From positions 123,251 to 187,250 of the forward strand of contig NZ_JAJGNO010000010.1 in assembly GCF_020782235.1 (NCBI RefSeq): a stretch of 64,000 nucleotides of DNA. The letters run 5' to 3'. Of this stretch, positions 8,725 to 17,087 are shown piece by piece. Both the position numbers and the translations under genes were made by a program. This stretch comes from Sphingobium naphthae. Lineage in GTDB: Bacteria; Pseudomonadota; Alphaproteobacteria; Sphingomonadales; Sphingomonadaceae. Each line of letters opens with the position of its first letter. Positions within the stretch are counted from its first letter, which is position 1. The notes under the pieces were generated by a model, which saw nothing but the letters and a program-made list of their open reading frames with translations, did not search any database and was not told where the DNA came from.

Positions 8725-9485
8725 GCGAGGATGACTGGCCTCGAGTCGACGATCAGGCGGGACCAAGGCGAGCCGAGGATATCGGTCCCACCGAGCTCAC
8801 GGCAGCCCTTAACGCGCTCGCTGGTTTCAGCGACAATCCCTGGCTGGTCATGCAGGGTCAGCAACTGGAGCTGATCGACAATGTCCTCAACGGCATGGAG
8901 CGCGAAGTTCTGCGGCACATGCACGATGACGATCGACCGCTTGAGACGATGGCGCTTTTGACGGCTCTCTCGCCCATGTGGATCTACGCAGCTTACGAGT
9001 TGCTGCGGACGTGGCGCCAGCGGTGCGACGAAGTGGTCCGACTTGCGTCCAGCGGCGGCTTCGATCTGAAAGCAGCCCATCTGGAACGCGAGGTCAATTA
9101 CCAGCACTACGATCGGGAGCTTCGCGCGCAGCAGCTCAGAATCGCCCGCGACAATCCCGAGCTTGTACAACGGATGCGCGATGATCTGGCGCGGACCGAG
9201 ATGGGGTTCACGACGATCGAGTTTATCCGCATTGCCCTTGCCAAGCATGAGGTCAGCGGCAGCAAATCCAAGAACAAACCGATTGCCTTTGCGCCTGGGC
9301 TCGCGATGCCCAATCGCTACACAGGCAGCATGGAATATGAACTGAGCGTCGGCGGCTCAATCATAGGCTACCATACTCGCCGCGACCTCGCCGAAACGAT
9401 CCGCTTCATGCCTACCACGCCGGTGCCGACCGCGGAAGAAATGAAGGATTTCCGGGAGTATATGCGACCTCCAGAGGTCGGCTGA
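8721..9485 (+). CDS. Unrecognised helical protein, last gene of the recombinase operon
   Basis: The product (254 residues) is not recognised. Its ATG at 8721 overlaps the stop of the ART-like gene (ATGA); a start 15 bases upstream is open but lacks this coupling. The first 190 residues are rich in charged helices (for example LRHMHDDDRPLETMALL and REVNYQHYDRELRAQQLRIARD), including one possible buried helix near LSPMWIYAAYELL. A short C-terminal part is more strand-like. No catalytic motif, signal peptide or metal site is visible. Context suggests an antitoxin, immunity or accessory factor for the ART-like protein or a recombinase partner. It ends three bases before the convergent MFS gene. 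Confidence 0.7.
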   Translation: MSEDDWPRVDDQAGPRRAEDIGPTELTAALNALAGFSDNPWLVMQGQQLELIDNVLNGMEREVLRHMHDDDRPLETMALLTALSPMWIYAAYELLRTWRQRCDEVVRLASSGGFDLKAAHLEREVNYQHYDRELRAQQLRIARDNPELVQRMRDDLARTEMGFTTIEFIRIALAKHEVSGSKSKNKPIAFAPGLAMPNRYTGSMEYELSVGGSIIGYHTRRDLAETIRFMPTTPVPTAEEMKDFREYMRPPEVG

Positions 9486-9488
9486 GGC

Positions 9489-10661
9489 TTAAGCCGTCTT
9501 CCACTTGCCATTAAAAACTCGCCACCCGACCATGCCCGCTGCAACGCCCAGCATTCCACCGACGAGGTAAGCGCTCGGCGCATCATCCGGGACAAACAGC
9601 CCGCCGGCGACGTATCCACCAATAGTGGCGGTCCGAGTGACTGCGCCGTAGATTGCAGCAACCTTGCCATGTTGGGCCGGCGGACACTCGGATTGGAGCA
9701 ACGTTCGCACGGCAACGTTGTGGATGCTGTTAGCCCCGCCGCCGGCGACGAACGCGATGGCGACGATCGCCAGTGTGCTTGGCGCTAGGCCGATCAGCAG
9801 CATGGTCGCCCCCATGACCCCAGCCGTCCCGAACGCTGTCGCTCCCAATCTGTTGCCGATGACGGTTTCGGCCATCGTCGCGCCAAGGAGCATCCCGGCG
9901 GCCCAGAGGGCGGTAAGCACGCCAAATGCAACAGGCCCGCTCTTCAGCGTCATCATCACCAGGAAAACGAAAGCGACGTCAGCAATTGCCGTGGCAAAAA
10001 CCTCCAGGCTCAGCGCGCCCGTGACCACCATAATTCTTCGATTACCGAGTAATGGGCGGTAGTCGGCGAACAGATCAGGCTCTGCCGCTTCTTCCTTCTG
10101 GGGTCTGCGGCGCAGGCCACTCATAGCTACGATGCAGCACAAAACGGCAAAGCTGGTGGCATCGACCATAAGTGCGTTGCTGGCCCCGATCCAACCGATT
10201 AGGATTCCACCTGCGACCGGACCTGCCAGCATGCCCAAACTACGGACGATTTCGAGATAGCTGTTCGCGCGCGCCAGCGTCATGCCGAGCGCGCCGGAAA
10301 GGACCGGAATGAGCGCAAAGGTGGCGGCACTGCTGATTGTGAACAGCAGGCTCAGAACCGCCGCACCGACGAGGGTCATCGGCGGGATAGCTGCGACGAT
10401 CGCGATCACGACTGCCTGCAGTGCCGAGACGACGATCAGCACCAGAGCTGCGTCCCTGCGATCTATCAGCCGCCCCGCCCAAGGGGCGGCGATCAGGCCG
10501 GGAAGCAGCTCCGCGATGAGCAGGGTTGGGACGCCATATGCCGATGAACCTTCGGCGGTCCGAAACATAAGCGTGAGAAGCGTAATTTCATCGCCGATGG
10601 TGGAAACAGTGAGCGCAGCGAGTACCAGCCATCCCCACCCCTGCCGGAACTCCAAGGCCAT
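9489..10661 (-). CDS. MFS efflux transporter
   Basis: The 390-residue protein is hydrophobic throughout with about twelve membrane segments and a charged central loop (RRRPQKEEAAEPD, about 195-207), the layout of the major facilitator superfamily. The short cytoplasmic loop AGRLIDRRDAA (about 61-71) matches the MFS motif A between helices 2 and 3. It resembles the enterobactin/macrolide exporter-like subfamily, but the substrate cannot be read. It lies 117 bp downstream of cueR in the same direction and may be co-expressed with the copper genes. It converges with the recombinase operon three bases away. Confidence 0.85.
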   Translation of the reverse strand: MALEFRQGWGWLVLAALTVSTIGDEITLLTLMFRTAEGSSAYGVPTLLIAELLPGLIAAPWAGRLIDRRDAALVLIVVSALQAVVIAIVAAIPPMTLVGAAVLSLLFTISSAATFALIPVLSGALGMTLARANSYLEIVRSLGMLAGPVAGGILIGWIGASNALMVDATSFAVLCCIVAMSGLRRRPQKEEAAEPDLFADYRPLLGNRRIMVVTGALSLEVFATAIADVAFVFLVMMTLKSGPVAFGVLTALWAAGMLLGATMAETVIGNRLGATAFGTAGVMGATMLLIGLAPSTLAIVAIAFVAGGGANSIHNVAVRTLLQSECPPAQHGKVAAIYGAVTRTATIGGYVAGGLFVPDDAPSAYLVGGMLGVAAGMVGWRVFNGKWKTA

Positions 10662-10778
10662 TGATGCACTCCCCCTCTACCGTTCCGTCCGTCTTGGCCT
10701 TCCCTGATAAGCTCTCTACCATCGGCGTCCCCCAATCCGCGACGATGTTCAGTGAATTACCGGAGAGCACAGAGGACT

Positions 10779-11231
10779 TCAGGGTCGATGACGCAGGCGG
10801 CCAATTCCGACAGAGGCCGGGGCCGGTAACGCACTTCCCGATGAAGGCTCTTCAAGATCCGCGATAATCGGGCAGTCTGGACGGTCATCGCCGGCGCAGC
10901 AACTCACCAGCCCCTGCAACGTATCGACCATCTGGTTGAGCCCCTTGATGCGGTCCTGCAGCTCGAAAATATGCGACTGCGCAATCCGCTTGACGTCGGC
11001 GCTGTGGCGCGACCGGTCGCGCCACAGGTTGAGGAGCTCGTTGATCTCCGTCACCGCGAACCCAAGGTCCCGCGCGCGTCGGATGAAACGGAGCATGTTG
11101 ACGTCGCCCGGTGAATAGTCCCGATAACCTGAATCCCGGCGATCCGCCTTTGGAATGAGGCCAGTCTGCTCATAGTAGCGGATCATCTTAGCGGAGACGC
11201 CGGACGCCTTGGCTGCTTGGCCGATGTTCAT
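10779..11231 (-). CDS. cueR: CueR-type Cu(I)-responsive MerR regulator
   Basis: The 150-residue protein has the MerR winged helix ([26 protein letters not shown]), a dimerisation helix and a metal loop with C112 and C120 seven residues apart (CAGDDRPDC), the same numbering as Cu(I)-binding CueR. S77 is present, the residue that marks monovalent-metal sensors. It would activate promoters with 19-bp spacers, several of which are found in this window. The ATG overlaps the copA stop (ATGA), so it is made from the copA transcript. Its N-terminal half is almost identical to a second CueR at 28284-28754. Confidence 0.93.
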   Translation of the reverse strand: MNIGQAAKASGVSAKMIRYYEQTGLIPKADRRDSGYRDYSPGDVNMLRFIRRARDLGFAVTEINELLNLWRDRSRHSADVKRIAQSHIFELQDRIKGLNQMVDTLQGLVSCCAGDDRPDCPIIADLEEPSSGSALPAPASVGIGRLRHRP

Positions 11232-13738
11232 CGCCCCGCTCCCTTTTCAAGCGTGCCAGTCGATCCCTCCGGGGGTTGGAATCCCCGAAGCCGCAGCGAA
11301 TTACCGAGGACGAACACGCTCGACATTGCCATCGCGCCGGCAGCAAACACCGGTGACAGCAGGATGCCCCAGATCGGCCATAAAGCACCGGCAGCGACCG
11401 GGATGAGCGCCGTATTATAGGCGAAGGCCCAGAAGAGGTTCTGGCGGATGTTCCCGATCGTGGCACGAGAGAGCGCGATCGCCGACGCCACGCCGTTGAG
11501 GTGGCCCGACATCAGCACGACGTCGGCAGCCTCGATGGCGATGTCCGTGCCCGTGCCGACCGCAATCCCGACGTCTGCCTCGGCAAGCGCCGGTGCATCG
11601 TTGATGCCGTCACCGATGAAGGCGAGGCGACCATATTCTGCTTTCAGGCGGCGTACGGCCTCGACCTTTCCGTCAGGCAGGACTTCAGCGACAACCTCGT
11701 CGATGCCCAACTGGCGCGCGATCGCCTGGGCGGTGTGCTGATTGTCGCCGGTGATCATCGCAACCTTCAGGCCGAGACCGTGAAGAGCGGCAATGGCCGC
11801 AGGGGTCGTTTCCTTGATGGGATCAGCCACAGCGATGACGGCTGCAAGCTTGCCATTGATCGCTGCATAGAGGGGCGACTTGCCTTCAGCGGCCAGGCGT
11901 GATGCTGTCTTGGCGAAAGCGGTGACGTCCAGACCAAGCTCGCGCATGTAGCGATCCGCCCCGATTTCGACCCGATCGCCAAGCACCTCGGCGCGAACAC
12001 CGCGCCCGGTCAGGGATTCAAAGTTGGCCACCTCAGCGAGACTAAGCTTCTCGGCAAGAGCGGCGTCGACAATAGCGCGGGCAATCGGATGTTCGGACTT
12101 GTCCTCTACTGCCGCAATCCGGGCGAGAACGGCCGACCGGTCGAAGCCGAGCGTGACCTGCAAGTCCGTCAGCGCAGGTCGGCCTTCGGTCAGCGTGCCG
12201 GTCTTGTCGACGGCGACGACCTTGGCATCACGCAGCAGCTGCAGCGCTTCTCCCTTGCGGAACAGAATGCCCAGTTCAGCTCCCCGCCCGGTGCCAACCA
12301 TGATGGCTGTAGGCGTCGCCAGACCCATCGCGCAGGGGCAGGCAATGATGAGGACCGCGACCGCATTGACCAGCGCGAAGGTCAAGGCCGGGGACGGACC
12401 GAATACCAGCCAGGCGCCGAACGTGAGCGCGGCCACCGCCATGACAGCGGGCACGAACCACATCGTCACCTTGTCCACGAGCGCCTGGATCGGCAGCTTC
12501 GATCCTTGCGCCTGCTCGACCATGCGAATGATCTGGGACAGCATGGTGGCATCGCCGACTGCCGTTGCGCGGAATGCCAGAGCCCCCTTCTGGTTGACAG
12601 TGCCCCCGACGAGGCTCGCCCCTTCCGCTTTCCTGGCCGGAATTGGCTCACCGGTGATCATGGATTCATCGACGTAGCTTTCGCCCTCGATAACCTCGCC
12701 GTCGACAGGGATCCGTTCACCGGGCCGAACTTCGATGATGTCGCCCGCAACGACGTCTGCGACGGCAACTTCGACCGTACCGTCGGCACGGCGTACGCGC
12801 GCTGTTTTGGCCTGGAGGCCAACGAGACGCTTGATCGCCTCGGACGTGCGCCCTTTTGCCCTCGCCTCCAGATAGCGGCCGAGCAGGATCAACGCGATGA
12901 TGACCGCTGCCGCCTCATAATAGACGTTCACTGTCCCTGGCGGGAGAAGCGTCGGAGCGAAAGTGGCAACAAGCGAATAGCCATATGCCGCCAGCGTGCC
13001 GACCGCGACGAGCGAGTTCATGTCCGGAGCGAGCCGGATCAGGGCCGGGAGGCCTTTCTGGTAGAAACGAAAGCCTGGAATTGCGAGCACGAGGGTCGTC
13101 AGCGCGAACTGAATGTACCAGCTCGTCTGCATGCCGATCGACATCGCAATGTACATATGGACGCTGGGAATGAGGTGAGACCCCATTTCCATGAGAAAGA
13201 CCGGGAGAGCGAGGATCACCGCGATGGTGAGATCGCGCTTGAGCAGCTTGCGCTCCTCTTCCTTTCGATCGTCGCCGTCATCGGCATCGGCGGCCTTCGC
13301 GGCCAGAGGTTTTGCTTCATACCCCGCGCCAGCGATGGCAGCGATCAGCGACTTTGCGTCAGCCGCGCCGCGGATCGTGGCGCGCTCGGTCGCCAGATTG
13401 ACGCTCGCTTCCACCACACCCGGCACGGCCTTGAGCGCACGCTCGACGCGCCCGACGCATGACGCACAGGTCATGCCGAGCACGGTAAGTTCTGTGGTTT
13501 CTGCTGGCACCGTATAGCCCGCCGACTCGACCGCTTTTACCAGCTCGGACCGATTGACCGGGCCTCCCGTCGTGATGCTTGCCCGCTCGGTTGCGAGATT
13601 GACGTTGACCGCGCTCACGCCTTCGATCTTGCCGATTGCGCGTTCGACGCGGCCCACGCACGACGCGCAGGTCATACCCTCGATGGGCAGGGTGATTGTC
13701 GAAACATCTGTTTCGATGGGGGATTTTTCGGCCAGCAT
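11228..13738 (-). CDS. copA: Copper-exporting P1B-type ATPase CopA
   Basis: This 836-residue protein pumps Cu(I) out of the cytoplasm. Two HMA domains carry GMTCASC at 21-27 and 88-94. Further on are the membrane CPC motif ([12 protein letters not shown]), the phosphorylation site DKTGT, the SEHPIA motif, and the hinge [10 protein letters not shown]. The MSS triad ([12 protein letters not shown]) in the last membrane helix fits Cu(I) specificity. The frame is open further upstream, but the ATG at 13738 is chosen because a GAGGAAG ribosome site precedes it and the CueR promoter lies just upstream at 13785-13806. It is co-transcribed with cueR through an ATGA overlap. Confidence 0.96.
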   Translation of the reverse strand: MLAEKSPIETDVSTITLPIEGMTCASCVGRVERAIGKIEGVSAVNVNLATERASITTGGPVNRSELVKAVESAGYTVPAETTELTVLGMTCASCVGRVERALKAVPGVVEASVNLATERATIRGAADAKSLIAAIAGAGYEAKPLAAKAADADDGDDRKEEERKLLKRDLTIAVILALPVFLMEMGSHLIPSVHMYIAMSIGMQTSWYIQFALTTLVLAIPGFRFYQKGLPALIRLAPDMNSLVAVGTLAAYGYSLVATFAPTLLPPGTVNVYYEAAAVIIALILLGRYLEARAKGRTSEAIKRLVGLQAKTARVRRADGTVEVAVADVVAGDIIEVRPGERIPVDGEVIEGESYVDESMITGEPIPARKAEGASLVGGTVNQKGALAFRATAVGDATMLSQIIRMVEQAQGSKLPIQALVDKVTMWFVPAVMAVAALTFGAWLVFGPSPALTFALVNAVAVLIIACPCAMGLATPTAIMVGTGRGAELGILFRKGEALQLLRDAKVVAVDKTGTLTEGRPALTDLQVTLGFDRSAVLARIAAVEDKSEHPIARAIVDAALAEKLSLAEVANFESLTGRGVRAEVLGDRVEIGADRYMRELGLDVTAFAKTASRLAAEGKSPLYAAINGKLAAVIAVADPIKETTPAAIAALHGLGLKVAMITGDNQHTAQAIARQLGIDEVVAEVLPDGKVEAVRRLKAEYGRLAFIGDGINDAPALAEADVGIAVGTGTDIAIEAADVVLMSGHLNGVASAIALSRATIGNIRQNLFWAFAYNTALIPVAAGALWPIWGILLSPVFAAGAMAMSSVFVLGNSLRLRGFQPPEGSTGTLEKGAGR

Positions 13739-13784
13739 GTTCCGCTTCCTCGATTCTCGCGAACTTGACCAACCCCATGTGAGG

Positions 13785-13806
13785 CTTCCCATCATTGGAA
13801 GGTCAA
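13785..13806 (-). promoter_or_regulatory. CueR-type promoter/operator of copA-cueR
   Basis: Read on the minus strand, TTGACC (-35) runs into the dyad ACCTTCC-N5-GGGAAG, with a long spacer before the -10 region, the MerR-activator layout. It sits 47 bp upstream of the copA start and faces the copZ promoter 30 bp away. Confidence 0.82.
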
Positions 13807-13832
13807 GGTTCAAGTTTTTTTGGCCGGGCGGG

Positions 13833-13857
13833 TTGACCTTCCAACGATGGCAAGCCC
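13833..13857 (+). promoter_or_regulatory. CueR-type promoter/operator of copZ
   Basis: TTGACC at 13833-13838 is followed by CTTCCAACGATGGCAAG and a -10-like CATTTC after a 19-bp spacer, the elongated spacing of MerR-controlled promoters. The right half-site is less perfect than in the divergent copA promoter. It drives copZ and the DUF305 gene. Confidence 0.75.
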
Positions 13858-13898
13858 CATTTCTTACGGGACGAACTCGAATTTTGAGGAGAATCCCG

Positions 13899-14117
13899 AT
13901 GCAGTTCCACGTCCAGGACATGACCTGCGGATCGTGCGTCCGGCACATCAACGAGGCGATCGGCAAGGTCGATCCTGCGGCCACTGTCGAGGCCGATACC
14001 GTGTCGCGCACCATTTCCGTGACCACCACCGCAAGCCAGGAAGATATCCAGAAGGCGCTGGCGGACGATGGCTATCCGACCACTTTGGTCGAAAGCGCCG
14101 AGGAGGTGCAGTCGTGA
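13899..14117 (+). CDS. copZ: CopZ-like heavy-metal-associated copper chaperone
   Basis: The 72-residue protein is a single HMA domain with the metal site MTCGSC at residues 8-13 and a beta-alpha-beta-beta-alpha-beta pattern ending in DDGYPTTLV. It would carry Cu(I) to the CopA HMA domains. The ATG at 13899 is chosen because a TTGAGGAGA ribosome site precedes it and the HMA fold begins at once; longer in-frame starts run antisense to copA. It is divergent from copA and its stop overlaps the next gene's GTG. Confidence 0.93.
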   Translation: MQFHVQDMTCGSCVRHINEAIGKVDPAATVEADTVSRTISVTTTASQEDIQKALADDGYPTTLVESAEEVQS

Positions 14118-14416
14118 AGCACGAAGGACATAGCGAGCATCAGGCCGAAGGCCTGTCGGATAACCCTGTCATTCGCGATTATCAGGTCGCAAATAACCGC
14201 ATGCATGCGGACATGGCGATTGAGTTCAGCGGGGACGCTGACCTCGATTTCCTGCGCGGCATGATCCCGCACCATCAAGGCGCGATCGACATGGCCCGCG
14301 TCGTTCTCGATCACGGCTCCGATCCCGAAGTGAGCAAATTGGCGCAGGCCATCATCGATGCGCAGGAGAAAGAAATCGCGCTCATGAAGAAGTGGCTCGC
14401 TGACCGTAGCCAGTAA
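14114..14416 (+). CDS. DUF305 family protein, copper-associated
   Basis: The 100-residue product has the DUF305 signature: MHADMAIEF, then [20 protein letters not shown] and [16 protein letters not shown]. The paired histidines and methionines are typical of this family, which is frequent in copper and silver resistance clusters and thought to bind metal. No signal peptide is visible, and the N-terminus KHEGHSEHQ is His-rich. The GTG at 14114 overlaps the copZ stop (GTGA), indicating translational coupling with copZ under the same CueR promoter. Confidence 0.87.
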   Translation: MKHEGHSEHQAEGLSDNPVIRDYQVANNRMHADMAIEFSGDADLDFLRGMIPHHQGAIDMARVVLDHGSDPEVSKLAQAIIDAQEKEIALMKKWLADRSQ

Positions 14417-14486
14417 GCCGCGCATCCCTATGGCCGGCCTCCTCTGGGCTGCCCCCCAGTCCCCCTGAGCCCTTGGGTCGGCCAGG

Positions 14487-14519
14487 TGGCTGGGTGTTGA
14501 TCAACGCAACACCCAGCCA
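14487..14519 (+). terminator. Strong hairpin after copZ-DUF305
   Basis: A perfect 12-bp stem, TGGCTGGGTGTT against AACACCCAGCCA, has a 9-base loop. No T tract follows, so it may be a weak or Rho-assisted terminator or an mRNA-stabilising end. It lies 70 bp after the DUF305 stop and 96 bp before the next gene. Confidence 0.6.
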
Positions 14520-14614
14520 TGGGTGCGCCTCGGTATCCAACAATGGAGCCGAGGCGCATTTGCATCCGCCACAGTTGATGAGTTGCAACGAACACACTGC
14601 TGAAAGGACGTCTG

Positions 14615-14845
14615 ATGAATGTGACCGTAGGAGCCATCATGCTGGCCTTGGGCGTCGGCATCATCCTTTGGACCAATCAACGAGCGTTCAATCGGCGCAA
14701 TGTCGCAGGCGTGCAGGAATTCAACTCCTACGGCCATGCCCTCCTGATCCGGACGCTCGAACGGATCGGCAGGCTTGTGGCATGGCTCTTGATGCTCGTC
14801 GGCGCCGGATCGCTGTTTGTTTACTTTATGACCGGTCGCGGTTGA
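14615..14845 (+). CDS. Small two-helix membrane protein
   Basis: The 76-residue protein has a hydrophobic helix at about 4-19 (VGAIMLALGVGIILWT) and a second at about 56-72 (VAWLLMLVGAGSLFVYF), with a polar basic loop between them. An AAAGGACG ribosome site lies seven bases upstream of the ATG. No family is recognised. It lies at the end of the copZ cluster behind a hairpin, and a copper link is only positional. Confidence 0.65.
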   Translation: MNVTVGAIMLALGVGIILWTNQRAFNRRNVAGVQEFNSYGHALLIRTLERIGRLVAWLLMLVGAGSLFVYFMTGRG

Positions 14846-14945
14846 TGCCCGGTCGGGGGCCAAGGCCTGCCTTGTCGAAGGCCACTGGGCTGCGATCATA
14901 GCTGGGTATTCGAAAGCCCCGCGAACGCGGGAGCTGCCAGCGACA

Positions 14946-15551
14946 TCAGGCGTCCACGATCAGAACCTCACCGGATATGAACCCTTCGACCGACCGTTGA
15001 AATGCCTTCCCCACGAGCGCGCCCGGAACCGGCTCGAAGCCCGGCATCATGGCACCATAGACGTCCCACGCCTCCTCGAGGACGGTCGGATTGACCACGT
15101 TGATCCGTATGCCGCGCGGCATTTCGTGCGCGACGCAGCGCACGAATGTGTCGATCGCGCCGCTGGTCGTCGCATCCGCGATCGCCTCGGGAACGGGCTT
15201 GATATTCAAGATCCCGGAAATGAGGGTAAACGAGCCGCAGTCAGCGACATAGTCACAGCCTACACGCACCAGGTTGATCTGCCCGAGCAGCTTGCTTTCG
15301 ATGGTTACGCGCCATTGATCATCGGTCATGGTCACGAAGGGCGCGTACTCGCAGTGGCCAACGGCGCAGATCACGGCATCGACTTGTCCGACCTTTTCAA
15401 ACAGCGCTCGGATAGATGCCGTGTTGGTAATGTCCACTTGGTGATCGCATGTCGAGCCAGAGCGGCTGGCGGTCACGACGTCGTGGTGGGCGAGGCCTTT
15501 GAGCGCAGCCTGTCCCATGAGGCCGTTAGCCCCAACGATGAGAATCTTCAT
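14946..15551 (-). CDS. Short-chain dehydrogenase/reductase-like protein lacking the YxxxK pair
   Basis: The 201-residue protein starts with a nucleotide-binding GANGLMG (8-14) and has a Rossmann pattern with DITNTASI and an AVGHCEY strand, typical of short SDR proteins. The usual catalytic Tyr and Lys are absent: the segment reads ATTSGAIDTFVR where YxxSKAA is expected. A serine is present in TLISG. A subfamily of short SDRs with this change exists, so it may bind a nucleotide without classical reductase activity. It is the last gene of a minus-strand group after TetR and DUF1349, 33 bp from its neighbour. Confidence 0.82.
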   Translation of the reverse strand: MKILIVGANGLMGQAALKGLAHHDVVTASRSGSTCDHQVDITNTASIRALFEKVGQVDAVICAVGHCEYAPFVTMTDDQWRVTIESKLLGQINLVRVGCDYVADCGSFTLISGILNIKPVPEAIADATTSGAIDTFVRCVAHEMPRGIRINVVNPTVLEEAWDVYGAMMPGFEPVPGALVGKAFQRSVEGFISGEVLIVDA

Positions 15552-15584
15552 TGTCGTTGTCTTTCCCGGGTCGATTTTGCGCCG

Positions 15585-16268
15585 TCAGAGGCCGAGGCGA
15601 AAATCCGAAATGCTGGTCTTGGTCAGGGTCAGGTCCCGGAACTGGGTCACAGATCCCTTGCCCTGCGGCGATTGCGCGCTCACGCCCACCCACAGCTTCT
15701 GAGGATAGTCATTTTTGAACAAGCGGATCAGCTGCCAGCTCTTCTGGTCCGTCGAATAGTAGAACCCGACCGTTTTCGTATCCGAAGAGATTTTCATCCA
15801 GACATTCGGCGCTGTCACAACATCATGATTGTTGTCATCGGAGGTGTCGTTCGTGCGGACGCTGACGATGCGAACCCGTCCCCGCTCATCACGCTCCATC
15901 GCCATTTTGAGCCAGTGGGCATCATCGACCCATATGTAGAAGGTGCCGGCGTCGTAGGTAGCGTTGAACGACGGGGTCACCAAACCTGACAACGTCCAGG
16001 ACTTGGCATTATCGACTTCTGCCAGGAGAACCGGCGCAGTGTTGTTCGACAGCTTGCCGTCGGGATCGCGGAAATTGTCACGCCCGCCCTCGCTCGCCAG
16101 CGAGATCATTCCTCCTTCAACCTTCGCGGATCTTGCCGCCTGATTAAGCGATCGGGTGAAGCTGATTCCCGGCAGGGCCAGGTTCACTTTTTCATCGCCC
16201 ATTTGCTGAGCATTCGCCGGCAGCGCCAGACCCATTGCGATCACCATCAAAGGGAGTTGCACTTTCAT
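15585..16268 (-). CDS. Secreted DUF1349/concanavalin-like protein
   Basis: The 227-residue product has an N-terminal signal peptide (LPLMVIAMGLALPANAQQ). Its body shows the DUF1349 beta-sandwich features: SFNATYDAGTFYIWVDDAHWLKMAMERD, then SVRTNDTSDDNN and FYYSTDQKSWQLIR, ending in LWVGVSAQSPQG. DUF1349 domains are related to glycoside-hydrolase accessory lectin folds, usually without catalytic activity. It lies 31 bp after the TetR gene in the same direction, so it is likely a member of that regulator's operon. Confidence 0.78.
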   Translation of the reverse strand: MKVQLPLMVIAMGLALPANAQQMGDEKVNLALPGISFTRSLNQAARSAKVEGGMISLASEGGRDNFRDPDGKLSNNTAPVLLAEVDNAKSWTLSGLVTPSFNATYDAGTFYIWVDDAHWLKMAMERDERGRVRIVSVRTNDTSDDNNHDVVTAPNVWMKISSDTKTVGFYYSTDQKSWQLIRLFKNDYPQKLWVGVSAQSPQGKGSVTQFRDLTLTKTSISDFRLGL

Positions 16269-16299
16269 CGTCAGATCCTCTTTTCTGTCTTGAACGTCG

Positions 16300-16857
16300 T
16301 CAGGTCACCGCCGAGGCGAGTAGACCGGCAAGATGATCGACCGCTTCCTTCTTCGAAATGCGGCCGCGCTGCACCTCGTTCGAGAGCGATGCGGCGGCGC
16401 CGACAAAGGCTACGACCGAGGCAAAATGGATGGGACGTGCAGCGCGAGACTCGAGCGTCGCAACGCAAAGGCCGACATAGCGATCATCGCAGTCCCGGCG
16501 CATGGTTTCCATTTCGGCGCCGCCACTCAGAGCGCCAGCCAGCGCCGCTGCCACAGGCCCTGACTGCTCGACGCAATCGACATAGGCCTGGGCGATGACT
16601 TTAGCCGCCTCCTCGACCGTAGCTGCGCGCTCGAGGGCCTTGGTCAGCTCCTCGATATGGCCGGTATAGTAGCGATCATAGAGCGCGCAGAGCAGCCCTG
16701 CCCGGCTCTGGAAATGGTTATAGGCAATCGGCTTGGAGACCCCTCCCCGCTCGGCCGCCTCGGCCAGCGTCAGAGCATGCACGCCGTGCTCGGCAACATA
16801 CGACCATGCAGCGTCGAGTAGGGCATTGCGGCGATCCGCCGCGGACAACTTCACCAC
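16300..16857 (-). CDS. TetR family transcriptional regulator
   Basis: The 185-residue protein has a TetR-type DNA-binding domain: ALLDAAWSYVAEHG, then LTLAEAAERGGVSKPIAYNHFQSRAGL, where the recognition helix ends in the usual YxHF. The remaining 130 residues are helical with no readable ligand. It probably represses its own operon with the DUF1349 and SDR genes. Imperfect palindromes just upstream (16873-16900) are candidate operators. It is divergent from the multicopper oxidase gene. Confidence 0.9.
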   Translation of the reverse strand: MVKLSAADRRNALLDAAWSYVAEHGVHALTLAEAAERGGVSKPIAYNHFQSRAGLLCALYDRYYTGHIEELTKALERAATVEEAAKVIAQAYVDCVEQSGPVAAALAGALSGGAEMETMRRDCDDRYVGLCVATLESRAARPIHFASVVAFVGAAASLSNEVQRGRISKKEAVDHLAGLLASAVT

Positions 16858-16872
16858 CGGAACAAACTCATA

Positions 16873-16900
16873 TTACGATTCGTAACTTACTTATCGTAAT
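16873..16900. promoter_or_regulatory. Candidate TetR operator palindromes
   Basis: TTACGATTCGTAA at 16873-16885 is a near-perfect palindrome 16 bp upstream of the tetR start, and a related TTACTTATCGTAAT follows at 16887-16900. The repeated TTACGA/TCGTAA half-sites fit a TetR family operator. Binding is inferred from position and symmetry. Confidence 0.6.
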
Positions 16901-17016
16901 AAATCGCTCGCGACGCAAGCGCACCTTTTTGGTGTCTCGGAAGCGGCGTGATCAGAACGGGTTCGCTGCTTCATGGCGATCGAACACATTGCCAGATTGC
17001 GTTCGCGAGAAAGAGC

Positions 17017-17040
17017 TTGACCTTACCATGATGGGAAGGT
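17017..17040 (+). promoter_or_regulatory. CueR-type promoter/operator of the multicopper oxidase operon
   Basis: TTGACC (17017-17022) overlaps the dyad ACCTTACC-N5-GGGAAGGT (17020-17040), the best match to a CueR operator in this window. It lies 48 bp upstream of the multicopper oxidase ATG. Confidence 0.82.
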
Positions 17041-17087
17041 GGACAAGGTATGTCGTTTTATCCCCTCTGAGGGACTTGAGAGGCGAC

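Noticed and set aside
7010..9485. Attachment sites for the tyrosine recombinase
   Set aside because: No tRNA end and no clear direct repeat pair flanking the operon could be found by eye.
12089..13462. Long plus-strand open frame of 457 codons opposite copA
   Set aside because: It is the antisense of a well-supported ATPase; its translation is arginine-rich with no motif.
13739..14029. N-terminal extension of copA upstream of 13738
   Set aside because: It would cross both CueR promoters and copZ, and adds no domain.
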